Source of the DNA: Rhyacophila brunnea
Taxonomy: Eukaryota; Arthropoda; Insecta; Trichoptera; Rhyacophilidae
Assembly: GCA_022495005.1 (NCBI GenBank)
Contig: JAGYXB010002030.1
Span: forward strand, 186,001-250,000
Direction: 5' to 3'
Length of the DNA: 64,000 nt
Positions within the stretch are counted from its first letter, which is position 1, and the number at the start of each line of letters is the position of its first letter. This document shows, one piece after another, positions 11,711 to 24,103 of this stretch. The translations under genes and the position numbers were made by a program. The notes beneath the pieces were generated by a model that did no database searches, was not told where the DNA came from, and saw nothing but the letters and a program-made list of their open reading frames with translations.

Positions 11711-14020
11711 AGGTGCATTGGGGTAATTCCGAATATGGGTATATTCCGAAAGTTCAAAAATTCTACCAATCGAAGCGATATTTTCCTATTGGCAACATTA
11801 AGTCTAGACGCCATGTTCATTGTGATCGCTTCGTAAGTCGTCGCTAATCGCTAGTGTCAACAATGCGTGCATACCATCAAGTTTTTTCGGAGAAGTGTTT
11901 TTCGCGCCATTTTTGCTGATTCGTAATTACCCCAACTTACATATCTCGGAATTCTGGTAAGTTATTTGAATAAGTGATTGCTTTTACGATAGATTATCGT
12001 TTTTTACGAATTCGTCAGAGGAGCACAACGTCCTAACTGTGTTTTTAATTTTTTTTCGGAAATACCCCTTTGGGGTTATTCCGATATATATTCATTCCGC
12101 AATAGCCCACTTAACTTTTTCATAGTAATTGGCAGTGATTCTCAATCTGTAAAGAAACTAAAATTATATCTAATTTAGATGTACATAATATACTTAATTA
12201 AATTAATATTAAAGTAAGTAAATTTAGCGTCGTCCTAATAAGAAGCTATCGCACGCCCTATTATAATCTTGGGTATGTGCGGTAACGCCAGCCTTCACTT
12301 AACAGCATAACTAGTGTATCCGACATCATGAGCGAATATAGCAATGCTGATATTATAGATTATCTTGATTTTGAAGAATTGATGGATGAATACTCTGAAG
12401 ATGATTGAAAAATATACAAGGAAGAACCGAGGTCACAAAAAAAACAAAAGATGTGAAATATGGTGAAAGTTTAACTGACGAAAAGATGCTCACCAACAAC
12501 GATTCAAATTCTCTCTGTACTAAGAGTAAAGGTGTTGGCAAAAAAAGTAAAGGTAAAGAAAATCAAGCGGATAAAACAGACAAAAAAAACGAAGAGAAAA
12601 GACACATTGAAAGAGATGACAAAGACAACGTTGATGTTTTTATAAAAGGAAAAAATATGACAACTAGAGAAGACTCAAAAGAAAAAGACAAAGATGAACA
12701 ACTGCTACTAAAACTGAAAAATAAAGATATAGTATACAAAACTCAAGAAAAGGACCCTGCCAAGAAGGAAAATTACAAATTAAATGATTCAGTGCTTGTC
12801 AGATATTCAATCAGAAAAAATGGAGGTACTATATTGGGTTCATAGAAGAAATAATAAAACATGAGGAAACATACTTCTCTATCAACTTCTTAAAAACTAT
12901 GAGACCACAGCAGCAGCTAACCTTTATTACGACCAAAAGAAAAGATAGTGACAACGTTCCAGAGTCATTAATAGTGAAGAAGATAGATATACAAAAAAAA
13001 GTGCTGATGAAATAGAATATTACTTATGTAATGATAAAGATAGAATTTAATTTGACTGATTGCGTACCAAACCAATAGATCATTATTATGTATATGTGAG
13101 GCTTTCAGACCATGTCTTAAGCAATTCTGTTATATTTTTTTAACAGTGTAGCCCGCATTTTAGTTTTAGGTGTGCTAGCAGGAATAAATTATAAGTTTAT
13201 GCCATAAAAGTAGATGAAAATGATTAAAAACACAAGTTCCGACTTTGATTTAACATTTTTAATGTTGACTAATTTAATTGTATGGGTATGAAGAAAGTTT
13301 ATTTTGCTATGCAAAAAGCAGTAAGTAAACAAAAGATATCTTTATAAAAAATATTGTTCTATCAAGCAAATAAGAATGTAGACTCAAATAAAAATTGATT
13401 TTTAAAATTATCACCTTCTTTGATTTTCCTCGTCTTTATTTTAATGATTTAAGGTGGTAGGTACTTGTGTCATATTGGGATATTTTTTCTCTTTATTTGT
13501 CACCGGTGGGAACAAAACTGGTAGTAACAACCGGGAATAAACCTACTCTGCTCCATCCCGTTCCACAATCCCTTTAATCCTAAGTTCTTAACTGAAATGT
13601 TGAGAACCACTATCTTTTTTTGGGGTAATTCCGAACTAATAGTATCAAAAGTTAAGGATTTTGGATACTATTAACAAAATTGATGATATTTTGTGTTAGG
13701 ATTAATTACGGTCAAAAAAGAAAGGTAAACCTTCGGTCAAAGTGCAATAAAATCAACTTTTGAATAATTTCGGAATTACCCCAAGATAGTTCGTAATTTC
13801 CCCAATGCAAAAAAAATGACTCAATATTTCAAATCCTCAATTTAAAGAACCCAACTATATATTCAAGAATCTAATATATATTTATCATACATCTTTTCTT
13901 TAAGTACACAGAGGTAAAACAATAATGGCAGTAAATATAAAACACTTTGAATAATTAACCGAAATATATAACCTCTAGTCATCTCATAGAAATTCCTGTC
14001 GGAATTACCCCAATGCACCT
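11711..14020. mobile_element. 2.3-kb DNA transposon with 22-bp perfect TIRs and TA target
   Basis: The left end AGGTGCATTGGGGTAATTCC continues with GA and is matched perfectly on the opposite strand at the right end (22 bases). A TA flanks each end (11709-11710 and 14021-14022), as expected for Tc1/mariner/pogo-type insertion. The core word GGGGTAATTCCGA recurs inside, in both orientations, near 12070, 13620, 13770 and 13990, forming subterminal repeats that a transposase could bind. The element holds a broken coding remnant at 12328-13015 but no visible DDE catalytic domain, so it appears non-autonomous. Confidence 0.85.
12328..13015 (+). pseudogene. Frameshifted coding remnant inside the 2.3-kb transposon
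   Basis: An acidic start (MSEYSNADIIDYLDFEELMD...) opens at the ATG at 12328 and stops at 12406. The next frame runs to 12845 as a lysine/aspartate-rich, low-complexity linker with many KK, KDK and EK words. It then reads KLNDSVLVRYSIRKNGG. A shift near 12830 leads into GFIEEIIKHEETYFSINFL, followed by KTMRP, and a stop at 13013. The last module (VLV.Y..RKN....GFIEEI......FLK) resembles the C-terminal domain that follows DDE transposases in some insect pogo-like genes; that family assignment is tentative. At least two frameshifts break it. The order acidic start, basic linker, C-terminal module suggests that the catalytic domain was deleted. Confidence 0.55.
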
Positions 14021-14572
14021 TATCATAGATTGACCGAAGCACACAGATATTAAAGTACCCCACAAAATTAACATTACCGACCGATATAAGGGGCTCGATT
14101 TTTACAGAGGGTGCATTATTTAGTTGAGCATATATGATGCAAAACGTGTTGACAAAGGACACGGCAGCAACTGCGCCAGACGACAGACAGCATGAAACCC
14201 TAATAATATTAAATTCAATATTATTATCGAGGGGAGCTATGTGCTCAAGAGAAGTGCTCAGTGGGTACATTGGTAGAATTTAGCCCCCCTTTGAGGAAAC
14301 AAAATAAATAATGCAATAAAAATATCATTAAAAAGATGGTTTACAACTTACAGTATTGACATGTAGTCTACTGGACATCATTTAATCGGACGGAAGACGC
14401 TCTTGATTTTATTTCCAGTCCTTGAATTTGCCCTTGATCAAGATTTTTGTTTTATCACGTCTTATACCCCCCAACTATTATGTAATAGTTATGTGACATT
14501 TGAGTTATATAACAAAACTGCATGAATACTCTTGAGTAAATTATCACATAACAGTATAGCTATGATATTTCT

Positions 14573-14946
14573 TTATGGCTATACCTCTCAGTTGAGGCAT
14601 GGTCTAAAAAGATCGTGGCTAGGCGATGCGCGGATTGCGGGTCGCGGGTGCAAATGACGCATGCCGAACGAAATGTAATTTGTCATATAAATCCAACATG
14701 CGTCCATTTAATGTTCTATTAGTAACAATAATAATATATTCATTGACATGTTTTCTTTTTAAAGTAAATGGGTAACGTTTTTAGTCATCTTTACACGACT
14801 TAAGAATTAATACCCTCGTCGCCATCACGAAACAAATTGATGTATTGACACCTCGACGTTCGCTATCAGACTGGCAGCGAGTCCAAAATTTCGTCGCGCC
14901 TATAGTTGAAAATTATTTGCTGTTTCACTGAAGTATCGCCAGTTTA
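14573..14946 (+). mobile_element. TTAA-type MITE family T1, copy a (eroded ends)
   Basis: The copy shares the start GGCTATACCTC, the word GAGGCATGGTCTAAAA, an AACAATAATAATATATTCAT run and the terminal AAGTATCG block with the other T1 copies. The TTAA at the left edge has mutated (TTAT). Confidence 0.85.
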
Positions 14947-14989
14947 AGCAGATGCTTGGGTTTGAAAATGAGAAAATGGTTTACCGAAA

Positions 14990-15115
14990 TACCAAATATT
15001 AGGGAATTGGCTTACCTTCTGGGCGAGGCTGTAAGAAGGTATAATTCTCGAGTGTGGAGAAATGTGGAATAAACTCAAACACGTATTTAAGAATGTTATT
15101 TTCTAAAGTTACGTC
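14990..15115 (+). mobile_element. Retroposon 3' end, family L1x copy 1
   Basis: The block GGCTTACCTTCTGGGCGAGG...GAGAAATGTGGAATAAACTC..AACACGTA is shared in the same order with 29640-29750. The arrangement resembles the 3' end of an insect retroposon. No coding sequence is attached. Confidence 0.55.
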
Positions 15116-15773
15116 TTTACACATTAAAGCTTGTCCCATACGCAAAACACACATTAAATATTGGTGATATTCGAGGATACTAGACGGGCTTTGTATTTAG
15201 TGTGTTTTATGGAATTACAGTACGAGATTAAGTAATAAACGATAACTGACTTCAACACTTTGGTCTAATCTATTATCTTATTAAAAAAATAAATCAATTT
15301 TGAAAAACATTAATTCAGCAGTGGGTAAACATAGACATACGTTAGTGAGTTTTAAAATGGTTATTATTCATATAATGCAATTTGAAGGATAAGTATTTCG
15401 CGGGTAAAAGTATCCGGGCAACATAACTAACTGACGGGCGTGTCGAGATTAACTATAATAGAGTAATATAGTACAAGTACATGTAAGTGCATAGGGACGC
15501 AACGGACAGCGCATGAAAAAGTTGAAGTAGAAAATTGATTTGACGTTTTTATTGAGACTGCAGACGTGACACGCTGCAATATAACCGTATACCTATGTAT
15601 CTCATATGTTTGAATTGAATACTGCGTATATACGTGTATACGAAACATTATAGCCTTTAACATAAAAATATTGCCACTCATGCCATGTTTCTATCATTTG
15701 AATTGCTCGTCTACATGCATGTTGCAAAACAGATTAATGTTTTTCACTTTGCGATAAAACGTGAAATGGAAGC

Positions 15774-15826
15774 GGTAGAAAGCGGGTTTACTATTTTTTA
15801 ACGGTTATAGTAAGCCCGCTTTTACC
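15774..15826. repeat. Hairpin with about 20-bp imperfect stem
   Basis: The arm GGTAGAAAGCGGGTTTACTA pairs with TAGTAAGCCCGCTTTTACC across a short T-rich loop. The length is pre-miRNA-like, but nothing else supports a small RNA gene; a MITE remnant is equally likely. Confidence 0.6.
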
Positions 15827-15829
15827 TAT

Positions 15830-17560
15830 AGCCTTTTTTTAAATAAAGCTGCTAATTAATCGTTATTAATCCGTTTTTTAAATAATAAATAATTCATTGG
15901 CATAAGGGAACTAACATTCGCTTATAGATAATAATTAACGTACACTTACATAATATATATATATATTTATATCCGACCACATTTAGCGGCTCATGTGTGA
16001 ATAGACGACCTTCGTCGATCACTATTTCACATGTCATATATAATGACATGGATGAGGTAGCAACTTGCTGTCTTTTTCGTTATATTTAAAACATGGTCAG
16101 CTATCACTTAACTATAAATATTATGTTTATACCCAAAAAAATATCATCTATTTTTAATGTCTCTACATTGATCATTTTGATCAACACACTTGTTCGTTCA
16201 TGCAACGTTGCCAAATTATCTTGAGAGCTAGCTTTGTTCAACTAATGTTTACAGCTGTTGTATTGTTATGATGAGAGTTTTTAAGACCATTTTATATTTG
16301 AATGTAAATTACAAGATAATAATATTAGAAAAATAAATAAAATTAAAATTTGTGTACTAACATTATAAGTATTTGAACATTTACAAAAAAAATCAAGTTG
16401 ATACAGTTGATATATTTTGGAATGAGTTTGTTGCTTTGAAAAATGAAATTTGACTATCGATAAGAAAAATATATTTTTAGTCGGTATCTTGATAAAATCA
16501 TGAATAAAAGTATTTAGAAATGATTAAGACGATAGGTATTGTACCTAAATGAATGATGGTGTACCTTAATTATTAAGGTAAGTAGGTACATGCAAAAAAA
16601 TAATTCGTCCACACCAGGGATATGTACATACTATTGGAGAAGACAGATGAAGGTGTGAACTGTAATAATTCTAATTAGTTTTTCGGCAATTATAAATATG
16701 TCTCCAGTGCCAGTGGCACCCATACTACCAAATAATATTTTATATGAATAAAATTATCTTGTGAAGTGCATGTAAAAACAATACATAGCATTATGACCAC
16801 TGTACTGCTTGGGCTTATTTTTTTTCCACTAAACAATGGCTACCTTTTTTGTTTACTAATAATTGAAAAATTACTCATTTTACGAGATTCTAATTTTATG
16901 CCGTGTTTATTCATAAAAACTTTTTAGATTTTAGAACTGTATTAAATTTTATATTTGGCGTTTTTTAAATCATTCTGTTATTATGCCTACTGTTAATCTT
17001 TTCGATGCACCCCAACTATTTTATAACTTATTAATATAAATTCTCTACCTAAAAGGTACATATTAATAAAATAACCATACAATTTGAATTTGTGAAATGA
17101 TACCATCTTATTATTAATTTTTATTTTATGGTTCTGTTTTTCACCCTATGATTATTGGTTTTTCTCTTGTGCAGCACAAATTCAAATGATTTTGAATAAT
17201 TCATTTTTTTGATTTTTTAGATAAATAAAAATGTGTATAACGCGAAATCCAAATCTGTACCTTAGCGTTAACTTGACCCAAGATTTTATAATATTTGTAT
17301 GTATGTGATGCAATTTTATGTGATATAATAAATTATCTAAATTTGATGATAATTCACATTTGGAATTTTATTTTATAATTATCTGTAGTGTGTTTCCTGA
17401 CTAATATAAATGGCTATTTATCCAATATGTAGAAGGGTCGCATGTTACTGTGTTACCATGAAAGGGGGTCGCGATCAATGGTTCATAATAAGCCAACAAC
17501 TCAATAATACAAGTGGATTTATTTGAAAATTACAAAAAATACACAGAATACCATATATTT
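15830..17560. other. AT-rich stretch, nothing recognised
   Basis: There are short AT microsatellites (about 15953-15970) and a small palindrome TACCTTAATTATTAAGGTA at about 16562-16580. No gene or element with defined ends was seen. Confidence 0.5.
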
Positions 17561-17745
17561 TACCTCGCCAAACCCAGGGATTCTACGGAATATCATTTGG
17601 GGATAATATGGGGAATACTACTGTAGAACATCATACTGCCCTTAACGTCAGTGATAGGTAAAAGGGCACGCCAAACATCCTGGCATGGGGCCCCAGTTCG
17701 GGATGTGGGGACCATGGCCAAAGCATAATAAAGCAAAAAAAAAAC
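17560..17745 (+). mobile_element. Possible retroposon 3' end with poly(A)
   Basis: A GC-richer segment (GGCATGGGGCCCCAGTTCGG, then GTGGGGACCATGGCCAAAGC) ends in ATAATAAAGC followed by an A run at about 17733-17743, as at the 3' end of a retroposed transcript. No second copy was seen, so the family is unknown. The stretch from here to 18560 is AT-rich with no recognised gene. Confidence 0.35.
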
Positions 17746-18560
17746 TGTCTACGATGAGAATTTTCACATTCAATGACTGGTGTAATTTTGTCAAAGAATG
17801 CGGAAATTCATTGTATCAATGACGTTTCAGGTTTTTAAATCATTCGCATCTAAATATGATAACCCAACGCACCATTTAATTTATATTACAAAAAAACATT
17901 GTGTGGTAAAATAGTTCCCATATACAATATGGCGTGGTTTCACGTTTGCAGAGATGATTTTGAGAGACTCTTTTTATATAAACATCATTTGAAGAAAATG
18001 ATTTTATGGTAGTTGGTTAACGACGAAATATAGAAAGAATTCCTGTTATTGTTCCAGATATGCCTATAATAATTAAGAATCCAAAGAAATCATATTTCTA
18101 AATTAAAATATCGTGATTTAGTGACAACGCTAAATACATACCAGAGGAATACCAAGACTATTTTCGTGGGCTCTCCAGACAGTGAAGATTAAGCCTGTTT
18201 TGTACTATTATTTTGTTGATAAATGCAAACCTAAAAAACAACGAAGATCTTAATGTTATCTAGCTTATGTATCTACCTACAGAACCCAAATCATTAAAAA
18301 CAAGAGATTATAATATTATTTATCAATAGTTATATTTTTTGTTATTTTAACCAATATGCAATATTTGAAAAAACATGAGAGCCAAAATTTCTTAAAAACC
18401 CTAAATACAGTCAAATTTACAGGTACCAAAACAAAACATTTTTCACATCATTTTTCAATAGTGCACGAACTGTAAAATTTTTGTTTTTTCAAGTGAAAAA
18501 CAAAATACCATTTTAGTGATGCGTGTGTGTAAGTAAAGTGATTGGTATTATTTTTATTAC

Positions 18561-18826
18561 ATATCGATGGTGCAGATCACAAACCTTCTATGTCAAATTT
18601 TATGATTTTGACTTTATGGTAAGTATCAAAAAATCAACAAAAAATTAACGGATCTGTTGAACTTTACCTTCTATGTCAAAGAGAAAAATAGCCGAGTTTA
18701 TTGATCTTTTAATTAAAACTCCTATGTCATATTCATCGTATTATGCTGCAAATAAATCAGTTCTAACCTTCCCCTGTAAAATCGTATTTTTTGACTAAGG
18801 AGGTTTGTGATCTGCACCATCGATAT
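18561..18826. mobile_element. 266-bp TIR MITE, mariner-like (family M2)
   Basis: The perfect inverted ends ATATCGATGGTGCAGATCAC (left) and GTGATCTGCACCATCGATAT (right) continue inward as AAACCT. TA-containing termini agree with a Tc1/mariner target. The interior is AT-rich with the word CTATGTCA repeated several times. Confidence 0.85.
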
Positions 18827-18867
18827 TATATATTATTATTTTTGTCGGAAATAATTTTCGAAATTTC

Positions 18868-19072
18868 CATGTCGCGCCAAGTTGCATTAAATGCATTAAC
18901 CAATGGTTATACGGGTTCAAATCTCGTCGAGTTTCGTATTTGTTTTCAAATATGATTTTTTCTAGTGGGTATATATCTGAGGTGTTTTCAAGTTATGTAT
19001 GTTCAATATATGGAATGTTACATTCTCAAAATCTTGTGAATTATTCATTGAATAAAAGAAATGGTTAATTCA
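18868..19072 (+). mobile_element. tRNA-derived SINE family S1
   Basis: An RNA polymerase III B-box-like GGGTTCAAATCTC lies at about 18914. The body GATTTTTTCTAGTGGG...TTTTCAAGTTATGTATGTTCA and the tail CTTGTGAATTATTCATTGAA are shared with copies near 24937, 25285, 25690, 26228 and 34885. The head is too degenerate for a functional tRNA. Confidence 0.7.
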
Positions 19073-19257
19073 AAGATGTTTATTTATTGAGTGTATTTAT
19101 GTATTCATATTGGATCAATACAAGCAAGCAAAATATAAAACATCTGGTAGGTCGTGCCATTTATTTCAACTTTAATAGTATGCTTATAGTTAAGCACATA
19201 TCTACTAAAATGTAGTCTATACAATTATTACGCACTTTTTTGCTATTCAAATCATTT

Positions 19258-19332
19258 GACGACCTCCGTGGACGAACGGTTAAGATTCTCGTCTACGAAT
19301 CCGGAGATCGCGTGTTCGAACGCGGCGTGCTA
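19258..19332 (+). mobile_element. tRNA-like SINE head (second family)
   Basis: An A-box-like GTGGACGAACGGTTAAG is followed about 30 bases later by a B-box-like GTGTTCGAACGC. The acceptor-stem ends do not pair convincingly, so it is a tRNA-derived retroposon piece and not a working tRNA. Confidence 0.5.
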
Positions 19333-19539
19333 AGTCAATTTTATTTGATTCATATGTGTTATTTTACGTTTAATTACTATAAAATAATATAGTATAGTAT
19401 ACTTGCGGCAAGTTCCGGAGCGGTGGATACTCTCAATATCGTATCGTGAAAGACAACAATTCAGAATCGAAACGTTGCTTGAAATGACTTCTAGTCCAAA
19501 TACTAAACAAAAAAGTATCAAAATACTAAAAGTATTTTG

Positions 19540-19715
19540 ATATCCATTAAAAACCCACTTAGGGTTTTCAAAGTATTTATAATATTACAATTAATAATAA
19601 GTATACAGGGTCATAATATTGTTTCAACGAATAAGAAAATGTATTCTGTCTTCATCTATACGTATAGTATTTAAGCAAAGGCAAACGGCCTATCTGAATA
19701 GTCTTGATAATGGTA
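19540..19715 (+). repeat. Dispersed repeat R3, copy 1
   Basis: It shares TTAATAATAAGTATACAGGG-, GAAAATGTATTCTGTCT- and ATTTAAGCAAAGGC-type words with 25808-26035 (opposite strand) and 52858-52970. The ends are undefined and there is no coding sequence. Confidence 0.75.
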
Positions 19716-20328
19716 TCACTTCATTCAAATGTAAACAATGGACCCGTCTCCAGCACCTGTACCTACAGTAAAAAATATTTCTTATGCAGTTTACGCAAAG
19801 GATATTTTCGCATATCATTGAAATTATAAAATTTCACGCACCGTTCCCGTTCCGTCTCACCTTCCTATCACCTCTTCATTGCAGTGGCAACGTCGCACTC
19901 TCCGATCAGCTAAAGGCGATTAATAATGAACGGAAATAATCAACAAAGTCACGTTCTATATTCAGGGATAAAAAAGTATATAGGAGCCTATTTACTGCCT
20001 TCGAAATTATCACTTACCTTGTCAAATTGAGTTATAGGTACCTACGGTACCAGCTCGTCGAGCTGGTCACAACTGCATATAAATCTATACCTGACAATGA
20101 TCAAGTAAGTGACAAATGAGCCAATAAGTCGAAATGATCAGGTAACTCCGGTAATTTGTGGACGGTTTGATTCACTAACTGCCCTTAGACATACTTATAT
20201 ATATATACGTATATATATTACGTATACTTACATAATATTCTGAAAGTGAAACTAATAATAAATAAAGTTACTAAACTAATTGTATTTACATTGCTAATTT
20301 ATTTGTGGCAAATATCGCACTCCTATCT

Positions 20329-20702
20329 TACCACGTTTTTCTTACCTCGTATTCTTGTTTGTCCGGTGGTTGTTTATCCAGTACAAATCTTGCAATCGAT
20401 TTTTAACTAACTTCCTGACTAGCTAGACATTTGAAACTTTTAGAATACATCAGAACACGATGCCAATGCATTATTTTAATAGTTAATTCTGTTTTGTACG
20501 TGCGTTACTATGAAAATCAAAATGAAATTACAGTAGGTATTCTATATTTGTTTGTTTGTTGCAAAATAGAAAAAAAAAATGATTTGTTGACAATTGCCTT
20601 ATTTGTCCTAAATTATACATAGAATTGTCAAGTTTGTATGATTCAACAGACAATTTAAAAAAACGTGTTATATAAAAAGTTCTTTTTATCTTGTAATTAT
20701 TT
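20329..20702 (+). repeat. Local segmental duplication, unit 1
   Basis: Unit 1 runs in parallel with 21503-22036. Shared, in order: CCACGTTTTTCTTACCTCGT, TTTTTAACTAACTTCC, AGACATTTGAAACTTTTAGA, CAGAACACGA, GTTAATTCTGTTTTGTA, CGTGCGTTACTATG, and AAAAAGTTCTTTTTATCTTG. It is non-coding. Confidence 0.8.
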
Positions 20703-21502
20703 GTATTTATTTCTTCAATGACGTAGGTACTGACAGATAAAAACGCAATGCAATAATTAACTTTACATGAGCTATAATAATTATTTTGATCATGGTTTCC
20801 CAAAGTGGACGCTGGAGGGGTGGTCTAGGAGCGTTTTCTATTCTGAAGACACCAACATATAGAATGCTGAAGTACATTTTTTAAAAATGTAAGAATGCAC
20901 CTATTTACAGTCGAAAATCTTTGCAAAAAAACTATATTATAATGAAATTTAAGTGTGTTTGCCTGTCCGCTCGTTAACCTAACCTAACTCAATAACCAAT
21001 ATTAATGAAACATACAAAGCTTATGGACAACATTATTGGTACAAACTAAGTTTAGTGGACTTTCATTGATCTATATATTTCAAAAGAAACTCCACGCCAG
21101 GATTGAGAAACGCACGCCTATAAATCGAGCAAATCAAGTATCAAAAAAATGCAACAATATGAAGTCGGCCACGGGGAAAGAAAAGCGCGTCTAAATCGAA
21201 CAATTATAAACATACCACACAAAAATGATATACCTACGATAGTATTGACAAAAAAATAGTCGATGGGGCGCCGAGCGATAGAAAGCAATGCAATATTGCT
21301 ATTACAGTCAACGATATCAACCGTGACAATGATCATAGTTGGCCAAACTAATTACTGCGAACTACAAAAAAATCATACACTTAATAAAATAAATCAGTCT
21401 ATTTCTTCATTACGTATATATGTTTTTCTTTCAATATCTATATTTTATTACGCGGACGGAGTCGTAGGTGATCGCTAGTATTAAATATAAAGGTATGCCT
21501 TA

Positions 21503-22036
21503 TTACCACGTTTTTATTAGCTCGTATTCTTCTTATGTCCGGTACAGATTTCTTCTTGTGTGTACAGTACAAATTTTTTTTTGTTTGTCCAAGATTTGTA
21601 TTGGACGATTGAAGATTTTTAACTAACTTCCCGACCAGCTAGACATTTGAAACTTTTAGAATATAATATCAGAACACGACGACAATGCATTCTTTTAATA
21701 CTTTTGGCCATCTTTAAGCAGAATTGAATTCATTTTCAGTTAATTCTGTTTTGTATGTTTTGGAAAAAATTCGTTAAAAGTAATATTTACTACTAATTAT
21801 TATTGGTTGCTAAATGGGTCCTAGCAATTAATTATTGATATATACGTACGTGCGTTACTATGTAAATCAATATGAAATGTCAAAATCACATTTCTGTATT
21901 CTATATTTATTCAGTATTTTATCAAGTACAATAAAAAGTTTTTATTGATACATAGTATTATCAAGTTTATACGATTCAACAGAAAATTTAAAAACGTGGT
22001 ATATAAAAAGTTCTTTTTATCTTGTAATAATTATTT
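21503..22036 (+). repeat. Local segmental duplication, unit 2
   Basis: Same-order homologue of 20329-20702 with about 160 extra bases in internal gaps, including an added block between TTTTGTA and CGTGCGTTACTATG. The two units start about 1.17 kb apart and are direct repeats. Confidence 0.8.
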
Positions 22037-22434
22037 TTGTAAATGCAAATATTCGTTAATAAATGTAATTTAGTTGCTAGGCTTACCGATAGGTTTATTA
22101 TTAATTGTTCTCTGTGATAATATGGAACAGGGCGACATAGGTTTAAATAGCTAAGTGGTTTTGGCATAAAGCAAGGCGAATTGCCTGGCGGTAAATCGAT
22201 TCACGCCGAAAGATATTTACAGAGCTAACGAGGGGGGTATAATGATTCATAATTAGAGATGTTTTGAGAATAATATTAACGAAGGGGAATCAGTGCTGGT
22301 TTCAACAAGATATCAAAAGTAACTGAAGGACCGGTAATTCGGTCCGTATAAAACGGAAATGACAGCGATTGGAGTAGATAAGTGAGTATTTCACTTATTC
22401 CGAGTGTTTATAAAAATTGTAAGTTATAACCCTC

Positions 22435-22560
22435 TTGCGGGTCTATTCTATAATACACAAGGCTGCTTTCGGTCCGCTACGGCAGCTAAATAGGGAAGGA
22501 AAGTATCGAATTAGTAACAATTACAATAATTTAGTTATAATTTATATTGTAATTTTATGT
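22435..22560 (+). mobile_element. Half copy of MITE family M5
   Basis: TCTATTCTATAATACACAAG followed by CTTTCGGTCCGCTACGGCAG matches the left arm of the full element at 56839-57143. The right arm is absent. Confidence 0.7.
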
Positions 22561-23765
22561 AAGTTATAATAGTATTTGAATATGTATTCTGTTCTGAATT
22601 TTCATGTTCTGTTTTGTCCGGTTACCCATTGTATGTTGTTTGTATTCGTTCCTTCATTCGCCGCCCTTTATAATGTGCCGTCCCTATGCAACACATAATC
22701 TGCCTATCCACACAGGATATCACTGCATTAGGTAGTAACAATAAATAATAAAAATGCAATTACCCATTTACGAAAAATACTGCGATGCAAATTCCAGAAT
22801 TAGTAGGGTGATAACTTCGCCTCTTACCTGAAAAAAAAGAAAAAACATCATTAGAATTATTATAAACCTATATCAGACGTTTATTTGAGGGCATTCATAA
22901 CAGTTTCATAAAAATCACTCGTGTTCCTACTTTTTTCTGACTTTCCCTTGTATTCCGGTGGTTTCTATTACACATTTTGTAGTATTTTACTTAGCCATGA
23001 ACTTTATCTTAATACCTACTACACGTTCATATATTTCCGATACAATATCTCACGGTGAACTGCGATAAATTTCCGGACACTTACAGGGTGTGGGAGTCGT
23101 AGCGGAGAGTTGAGGGCAATGCTGTGATCAGCAACATATGATAAGAAAGGCCAGCACGAGAATGATATATTATTACTTACGAATGATCTTATACCAGATA
23201 ACGACAGTTGAGTTATTTATCCTATGAAAGATTTCTCTTTAAATCGATACCTACAATATTTGTTTAATATAAACGTCTATTGATTAAAGATATTATCAGA
23301 TATGTTTTCTGAGCTTAGGCCGCTTTCTAAATATCTGTATTGACAGGTGAGTTACACCTTGTTGATAATTGCTTGACTTGTGAAGAAGCGCCGGCAGAAA
23401 GAAGTGAAATAAAAAGAAGCCATCGTAGGTGGTACGTGTACAGGTAAGCCTCATAACAGGTTTACGAGGAGGGCCGAGGAGAAGCGAGGGAGTACAAAGT
23501 GAACGATTCCGTTCAAACGGGGTGATTCAGTGTCTATTCATGTTTGAAGTATTGCGAGTGTTATAACTACATAATAAAACAGCCACGTAGAGGTACAATA
23601 TATAGCAAATGAAATAAAATGTTAAATTAACAAGCTATTTCAGTTATAAGTTATTTACAATCTGAAATAAGTAATATGTCCAATCAATTTTAAACAATAC
23701 TGTAACTTCACTTCATTTGTGTTAACCACACAACAGATTAATAAATATAATTCCGATAAATATAC
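22560..23765. other. Mostly AT-rich stretch, nothing recognised
   Basis: A GC-richer portion (about 23370-23520) contains purine-rich words such as GAGGAGGGCCGAGGAGAAGC. No gene or element ends were identified. Confidence 0.45.
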
Positions 23766-23895
23766 CAATCCAATACACTACATTTTGACGCAGGGTTTTG
23801 TAGTATCATACGAAAATGAACCACATTTTAGACATGCAATAGTGTCAGTACACCGAGAGCAGTTGTCAGAACGAAGTGCAAGCGTAACATACAAG
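23765..23895 (+). repeat. Dispersed repeat R4, copy 1
   Basis: Shares AATACACTACA, CGAAAATGAACCACA and the exact CAGTACACCGAGAGCAGTTG with 38955-39135 in the same orientation. The copy at 38955 has about 35 extra bases in the middle. A short open frame across it has no recognised domain. Confidence 0.75.
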
Positions 23896-24103
23896 CCTTA
23901 GGGGATACAAACCTACACAATAATATAATATTGCGCAGAGTGTAATAAAGACCGGGACCGGTTTCGTCCGTTTGGCAAGGCATTCTCTAATTGAAGCTTA
24001 AACATAACTGGTGTCTCATGTAGGTACTTACTTTTCACCCAAAGGTGGATCGAATCATAAATAAGTATAGCGGTTAAAACTAATTTTCAAGAAAAATCGA
24101 CAC

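Noticed and set aside
13863..14270. 135-codon minus-strand frame
   Set aside because: It crosses the right terminal repeat of the 2.3-kb transposon, so it joins element and flank; no recognisable domain.
17930..18200. Possible THAP-like or transposase text in shifted frames
   Set aside because: The C-x-H spacing and following motifs could not be lined up convincingly; frames break too often.
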